Of a DNA stretch of 44,743 bases, positions 40,911-44,743 are shown piece by piece. The position numbers were made by a program, and so were the translations under genes. The stretch is from Brevibacillus panacihumi (lineage in GTDB: Bacteria; Bacillota; Bacilli; Brevibacillales; Brevibacillaceae), in contig NZ_RHHT01000016.1 in NCBI RefSeq assembly GCF_003710985.1, positions 1 through 44,743 on the forward strand, in the 5' to 3' direction. The notes beneath the pieces are model-generated. The model searched no databases. It was not told where the DNA came from and saw nothing but the letters and a program-made list of their open reading frames with translations. Positions within the stretch are counted from its first letter, which is position 1; each line of letters opens with the position of its first letter.

Positions 40911-42080
40911 TTATTCTGGCGCGCGGTACACTTCTTTTCCTGCTACGATGGTCTGTCTGCAGGTAAAGCTCGAATCCAGTACGATAAGATCTGCGTCGTA
41001 TCCGCTTTCCAGCTTGCCTTTTTTTGCATCCAATCCCAGCAAGGAAGCAGGGGTCTGGGAAGCCATTTGCACCGCTTCCGGCAGAGGTACCCGGCTTAGC
41101 TTCACCATGTTCTCCACTGCACGGTTCAGCGTCAAAATGCTGCCTGCCAGCGTTCCGTCCGCCAGCTTGGCTTCCTCGCCTTTTACGGTGACCTCTTGTC
41201 CCCCGAGATCGTACTTGCCCTCTCCCATGGCTGCGGCACGCATCGAGTCGCTGATCAAAGCAAGGCGATCCGCTTTCTTCACCCGATACAGAATCCGCAT
41301 TACCGCAGGGTGGACGTGAATTCCGTCCGCAATCAATTCGGTGCTGAGGTGTTCGTGGTACATCGCGGCCCCGACAACACCCGGCTCGCGATGATGCAGC
41401 CCGGTCATGGCATTAAAGCAATGGGTAAAATGACTGACACCTGCCTGAACAGCCTCCGCAGCCTCATCGAAGCTTGCCCCGGTATGGCCCGCCGAGACGA
41501 GGACTCCTTGCCCGTCCAGCCAACGAATCGCTTCTGCAGAGCCTGGCTGTTCAGGCGCAATGGTTACGACTTTCAGCATCCCTTCCGCCAATTCGTGCAT
41601 GCGGCGCACCTCTGCTAGCGTTGGAAACGAAATGTCCTGTTCATTTTGCGCACCCTTGTAGCGCGGATTGATCCAAGGGCCTTCCAGATGGATGCCGACT
41701 GTTTCCGCTCCGTCCAGTCCCTGCCTGCTCGTAGCGACGATATTTTTCAGGGCCTGCTCCAGCTTTTCATAGGAAGCTGTCATGGTCGTGGCGAGAAAGG
41801 ATGTGACACCGTAACGCGCCAAGGCTGTCGAGATCGCTTGCAAGGATTCCGGTGTCGCGTCCATCGTATCGTACCCTGCGATGCCGTGCATGTGTATATC
41901 GAGAAAACCCGGGCATATCCAGCCATCTGCCACGTCAGTGACGCGCTCTGGCAGCCCTTGATGCCAATTGGCGGCTGGGCCGGCATACAGGATCTTGCTT
42001 CCCTCGACGATCACCAGCCCATCAGGCAGCTCCTCTCCGTGCGTGATGACTGTTCCCCTTAAAGCAAATGATTCCTTCAA
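40911..42080 (-). CDS. nagA: N-acetylglucosamine-6-phosphate deacetylase
   Basis: A 389-residue amidohydrolase-fold enzyme that deacetylates GlcNAc-6-phosphate in amino-sugar and cell-wall recycling. Motifs: CPGFLDIHMHGIAGYDTMD, GIHLEGPWINPRYKGAQ (metal-binding Glu), SAGHTGASFDEA and THCFNAMTGLHHREPG (His ligands), and ALISDSMRAAAMG with the catalytic Asp. The start is TTG at 42080, with GGAGGGG 6 bases upstream. No nagB or nagP gene is nearby, so the partner deaminase must be elsewhere. It ends with its own terminator, separate from rbs. Confidence 0.94.
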   Translation of the reverse strand: MKESFALRGTVITHGEELPDGLVIVEGSKILYAGPAANWHQGLPERVTDVADGWICPGFLDIHMHGIAGYDTMDATPESLQAISTALARYGVTSFLATTMTASYEKLEQALKNIVATSRQGLDGAETVGIHLEGPWINPRYKGAQNEQDISFPTLAEVRRMHELAEGMLKVVTIAPEQPGSAEAIRWLDGQGVLVSAGHTGASFDEAAEAVQAGVSHFTHCFNAMTGLHHREPGVVGAAMYHEHLSTELIADGIHVHPAVMRILYRVKKADRLALISDSMRAAAMGEGKYDLGGQEVTVKGEEAKLADGTLAGSILTLNRAVENMVKLSRVPLPEAVQMASQTPASLLGLDAKKGKLESGYDADLIVLDSSFTCRQTIVAGKEVYRAPE

Positions 42081-42126
42081 TCTGTTCCCCTCCGTCTTGC
42101 GTGTCCGCCAGGGACTTGGAATATGG

Positions 42127-43194
42127 CTATAAACTTCGCCGTACCTCCTCTGCCTCTGCGACCAGTCGATGCAGCAGTTCTGCCGCCGACACTTCCTGGC
42201 TCAGCGAAGCTGCCTGCCCCGCCCATAGCGACAGATACTCCTTGTTTTGCTGTTTGGACGCTGCCGCGCGGATATCCCGTGTCAAACCATTTTGCACCGG
42301 ATAAGTCGGCAGCTCCTGCTCCAATGGCGCGAGCAGATTGACGAACGCATTGGCCACTCCGCGGGCTGGTTTTCCGGAAAAAGCGCGGGTCAACACCACC
42401 GACTCGTCGCTTGCTTCCCGCACAGCTTTTTTGTGCAAGGGATGCGCGCCGCTCTCCACGCAAGTCAGGAATGCCGTACCCAGCTGCACGCCTGCAGCGC
42501 CCAGGGCAAATGCTGCTGCGATTCCCCGGCCGTCCATGATGCCCCCGGCAGCGATCACCGGAATCCGAACCCGATCCACTACTTGCGGCACCAAAGCCAT
42601 CGTCCCGATCAGATTGCTTGGCGAATCCGGCAAAAAGGAGCCGCGATGCCCTCCTGCCTCGCTGCCCTGCGCTGTCAGCATGTCGACGCCGCTCTCCTCC
42701 AACGCTACGGCCTCGCGCACCGTCGTGGCCGTTCCGATTACGGTCGTTCCTTGCTGTTTCAATGCCCGGATCCACTTTTGATCGAGCAGGCCAAAGGTAA
42801 AGCTGAAAACGGGCACCTTCTCTTCCAGTACCACGTCTATCTGCTCTTCAAACGATTCTGTATATCGATTCACCGCAGGATCAGGGGGAAGCTGCAGTTT
42901 GCTGCGTACATCGTTCATCGCCTGTCGCACCGACTCGGCTACAGGCTGGTCAGGATCAAAAGGCTCGGGAATAAACAAATTGACCCCAAACGGCTTGTCT
43001 GTCTGTTCACGGATCGCGCGAATCGCTGTCCGAATCTGTTCTGCTCCCATATAGGCCGCACCCAGCGTTCCCAGCCCCCCAGCCTGCGAAACGGCAGCTA
43101 CCAGCTCAGGCGTAGTCGTCCCACCTGCCATTCCCGCCTGAATGATCGGCCATTCGATTTGCAAACGCTTCGCCACTTCTTTTTTGGACCACAT
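42127..43194 (-). CDS. Nitronate monooxygenase (2-nitropropane dioxygenase family)
   Basis: A 355-residue FMN-dependent TIM-barrel enzyme that oxidises alkyl nitronates such as propionate-3-nitronate. Motifs: WPIIQAGMAGGTTTPELVAAVSQAGGLGTLGAAYM, KPFGVNLFIPEP, AQGSEAGGHRGSF with the catalytic His, VIAAGGIMDGRGIAAAFALGAAGVQLGTAFL for FMN phosphate binding. Length and order are typical of the Bacillus class. ATG after GGGGAA. It lies 21 bases after the VOC-Nudix gene on the same strand, so they may be co-transcribed. Confidence 0.92.
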   Translation of the reverse strand: MWSKKEVAKRLQIEWPIIQAGMAGGTTTPELVAAVSQAGGLGTLGAAYMGAEQIRTAIRAIREQTDKPFGVNLFIPEPFDPDQPVAESVRQAMNDVRSKLQLPPDPAVNRYTESFEEQIDVVLEEKVPVFSFTFGLLDQKWIRALKQQGTTVIGTATTVREAVALEESGVDMLTAQGSEAGGHRGSFLPDSPSNLIGTMALVPQVVDRVRIPVIAAGGIMDGRGIAAAFALGAAGVQLGTAFLTCVESGAHPLHKKAVREASDESVVLTRAFSGKPARGVANAFVNLLAPLEQELPTYPVQNGLTRDIRAAASKQQNKEYLSLWAGQAASLSQEVSAAELLHRLVAEAEEVRRSL

Positions 43195-43215
43195 GCTGAT
43201 TCCCCGCTTTCTCTC

Positions 43216-44250
43216 CTATTTCGGTTCGATGCCCAACTCATCAAGCAATGCGATAAAGTGAGCGAGCACCCGAGCTGTCAAGCCCCAGATGACCCACCCG
43301 TCAATTTCATAAAAGAGATGCTCCATCTGTCCGGTACGCCATGGAGATTGTCTGCCGCCCGGTATCAAGTGAAACGGAAAATCCTCATCGGCCTCCGAAT
43401 ACATCGAGACCTTGTGACGGGACGGCGGTGTATTCCGCAGGGTGTCGAGCGGAATGATGAACACTTCTCCGACTTCATCCGGATTGGGATTCATTTCGCT
43501 GATGTCATGCAAGTAGCCGACGAAGGGGTAGATACAGGAAAAACCTGGTCCAAGCAAAATATCCAACGCCCCTATGTAGTCAATCTGCGACTCTGGAATC
43601 CCCAGCTCTTCGCTCGTCTCCCGCCGGGCGGTCGCCCAATGCGTAGGATCGTCCTCTTCCCTGCGTCCTCCGGGGAAACAGACTTCTCCGGCTTGCCGCC
43701 GCATCGTAATCGCCCGTTTTTCAAACAGGACGCCCAAACGTCCGTCCTCCATGGTGACCAACGGCAGCATCACGCTGTAAAAGCCCAGGCGCTGCTCGCC
43801 CATAATCCCCTGTTTTCTCTGGTGAAATGCTTCTGCCACTGCTGCAACACCCGGATGGGATGTCGTCAATGAAGGCAGTTGATTGGAGATCTCGATCAGA
43901 TTATCGTCCGGGTCGCGCAGGTAGATGGAAAGCAAGGGACCTACTGCTCCTGTGCGTTGTATGGGACCTTCCACGATCTCTACTCCGCAGTTTTTCATAT
44001 GCCGGATCAGTTGTTCCATCGGCCAGGACGAGAGCAGGCATAGATCTGCCGAACCGGGTACGGGATGCTTTGCTTTTGGCTCCCACTCGCGCCCTGCTTG
44101 ATGGAGGTTGATTTTCTGTCTGCCGAACTGCAAAGCGCGTCTGTTCTCACCAAACGTGATTACGGTCATCCCGAGGACGCGTTCGTAAAATTGGCAGGTT
44201 GCTTCCATATCTCGGACCGTTAACACCAGATGATCCAGACTGTCGATCAT
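43216..44250 (-). CDS. Fusion of a glyoxalase (VOC) domain and a CoA-type Nudix hydrolase
   Basis: 344 residues from ATG 44250 (GGGGAG 9 bases upstream). Residues about 1-125 form a vicinal-oxygen-chelate domain: SLDHLVLTVRDMEATCQFYERVLGM, LQFGRQKINLHQ, DLCLLSSWP, IYLRDPDDNLIEIS. After a linker (PSLTTSHPGVAAVAEAFHQRK), residues about 150-340 form a Nudix domain with the box CFPGGRREEDDPTHWATARRETSEELGI and the upstream strand pattern of coenzyme A diphosphatases. The frame runs through the join without a break. VOC domains are usually separate proteins, so the fusion is unusual. Both domains keep their key residues; the joint reaction is unknown. Confidence 0.85.
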   Translation of the reverse strand: MIDSLDHLVLTVRDMEATCQFYERVLGMTVITFGENRRALQFGRQKINLHQAGREWEPKAKHPVPGSADLCLLSSWPMEQLIRHMKNCGVEIVEGPIQRTGAVGPLLSIYLRDPDDNLIEISNQLPSLTTSHPGVAAVAEAFHQRKQGIMGEQRLGFYSVMLPLVTMEDGRLGVLFEKRAITMRRQAGEVCFPGGRREEDDPTHWATARRETSEELGIPESQIDYIGALDILLGPGFSCIYPFVGYLHDISEMNPNPDEVGEVFIIPLDTLRNTPPSRHKVSMYSEADEDFPFHLIPGGRQSPWRTGQMEHLFYEIDGWVIWGLTARVLAHFIALLDELGIEPK

Positions 44251-44259
44251 GCCCATCAT

Positions 44260-44485
44260 CTCCCCTAGCTGCTGCTTTTTTTATTATAGCAAAGTTGGGA
44301 GGGGCTTGGTTTGGGTGGAGTGCACGAGAAGAAAAACACGGTCTACCAGCTGTAGTGGCGGGGAGGAAAAAGAGGAAAACGCTTTTGGCGGGTTGGGCTC
44401 TTCGCTGGGGGTCACCCTTGCCGCTTCCACTCCAAAGGCGGAACCGCGGCCAAAAGCAGCCGACTTCGAAGAAGTAATTCAGGGT
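44260..44485 (-). other. Non-coding region upstream of the VOC-Nudix gene, with a long inverted repeat
   Basis: No credible gene is seen on either strand. The open frames here have no ribosome site and poor composition. A perfect nine-base inverted repeat, GCTTTTGGC (44381-44389) and GCCAAAAGC (44449-44457), encloses GC-rich DNA that can form further short stems. A TATAAT on the minus strand near 44282 may belong to the promoter of the downstream gene, but no -35 box fits it. Confidence 0.5.
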
Positions 44486-44743
44486 GTAGAGTAGAGAACT
44501 GACGCTTTCTGGCGACCGTTTGGTCGCCTTACTCCTATCAGTTCCCCCTCATCAAACCGTACGTGAGGTTCTCCCTCATACGGCTTTCCGATGTTCTTCT
44601 TTCCTTGGCATTCGGTTATCGCGTACGGCAAGCTTCACAAGAATTCCTCTTGTAGCTTTTGCTATCTCTCTCATCCGCGCATGTCTCGCTTGTTTATTCC
44701 TTTTCTTGTTGTTAAAGAGCACAAGTCTTGTCAGAACATACAA
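44486..44743 (-). mobile_element. 3' end of a group II intron (domains V and VI), cut by the window edge
   Basis: On the minus strand, bases 44587-44554 form a 34-nucleotide domain V: an AAAGCCGTATG arm with the catalytic AGC, a short apical loop, and a CACGTACGGTTT return arm with the conserved bulge. Domain VI follows: GGGGGAACTGA pairs with TCAGTTCTCTACTC around an inner GGCGACC/GGTCGCC stem, and the intron should end near 44486-44491 at CTAC. Upstream an open frame (44743 to the TGA at 44576) encodes a basic 55-residue tail (for example RHARMREIAKATRG) that overlaps domain V. I cannot match it to a maturase, so its role is open. The body of the intron lies outside the window. Confidence 0.72.

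Noticed and set aside
42247..43872. A 541-codon plus-strand frame opposite the nitronate monooxygenase and VOC-Nudix genes
   Set aside because: Antisense shadow of two well-supported genes.

Overview
The window looks like chromosome of a spore-forming Bacillales species, most likely Brevibacillus or a close Paenibacillaceae relative. This is inferred from gene content and style, not from a search: strong AGGAGG-type ribosome sites with frequent TTG/GTG starts, a YheC/YheD spore-coat ATP-grasp gene, a DynA-type tandem dynamin, FosB, a guanine riboswitch on xpt-pbuX, a YcnJ/YcnI copper pair and moderately GC-rich coding DNA. Most genes lie on the minus strand.

Layout. 1-5800: a PH-like protein, a spore-coat ATP-grasp protein, an M20 amidohydrolase, a PHP phosphoesterase, the thyA-dfrA thymidylate pair and a cold-shock protein. 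5871-7393: the scar of a deleted two-component system, then a YbfB-type MFS transporter. 7567-11184: two dynamin-like GTPases in one reading frame, separated by a single TAG codon. 11410-14306: a DJ-1/PfpI protein, tRNA-Leu(CAA), a nucleotidyltransferase-fold protein, several small unknown genes and a polyglutamine-tailed protein. 14361-16698: a TetR regulator with two interleaved operators, a flavin monooxygenase and fosB, which together resemble a xenobiotic/antibiotic-response cassette. 16709-17812: an apparently cytoplasmic trypsin-fold peptidase with an arginine-rich tail.

17978-20329: guanine-riboswitch-controlled xpt-pbuX for purine salvage. 20417-25939: RsgA GTPase, two small membrane/unknown genes, an MFS exporter preceded by a 19-codon leader ORF, a DinB-fold protein and the copper genes ycnJ-ycnI. 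26081-29773: the polyamine transporter potABCD. 29944-35655: three phage-tail-collar (Mdp) paralogues, one with an in-frame TAG, beside a 1345-residue secreted cadherin/Ig-like protein; this is the best candidate for an undescribed system. 35883-40616: the ribose operon rbsKDACB with two LacI/CcpA-type operators. 40911-44250: nagA, a nitronate monooxygenase and an unusual VOC-Nudix fusion. 44486-44743: the 3' end (domains V and VI) of a group II intron that runs off the right edge.

Functionally the window mixes nucleotide supply (thyA, dfrA, xpt, pbuX), sugar and polyamine uptake (rbs, nagA, pot), metal and drug handling (ycn, fosB, MFS) and envelope or stress functions (dynamin, secreted Ig-like protein). 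No CRISPR array and no intact prophage were seen.
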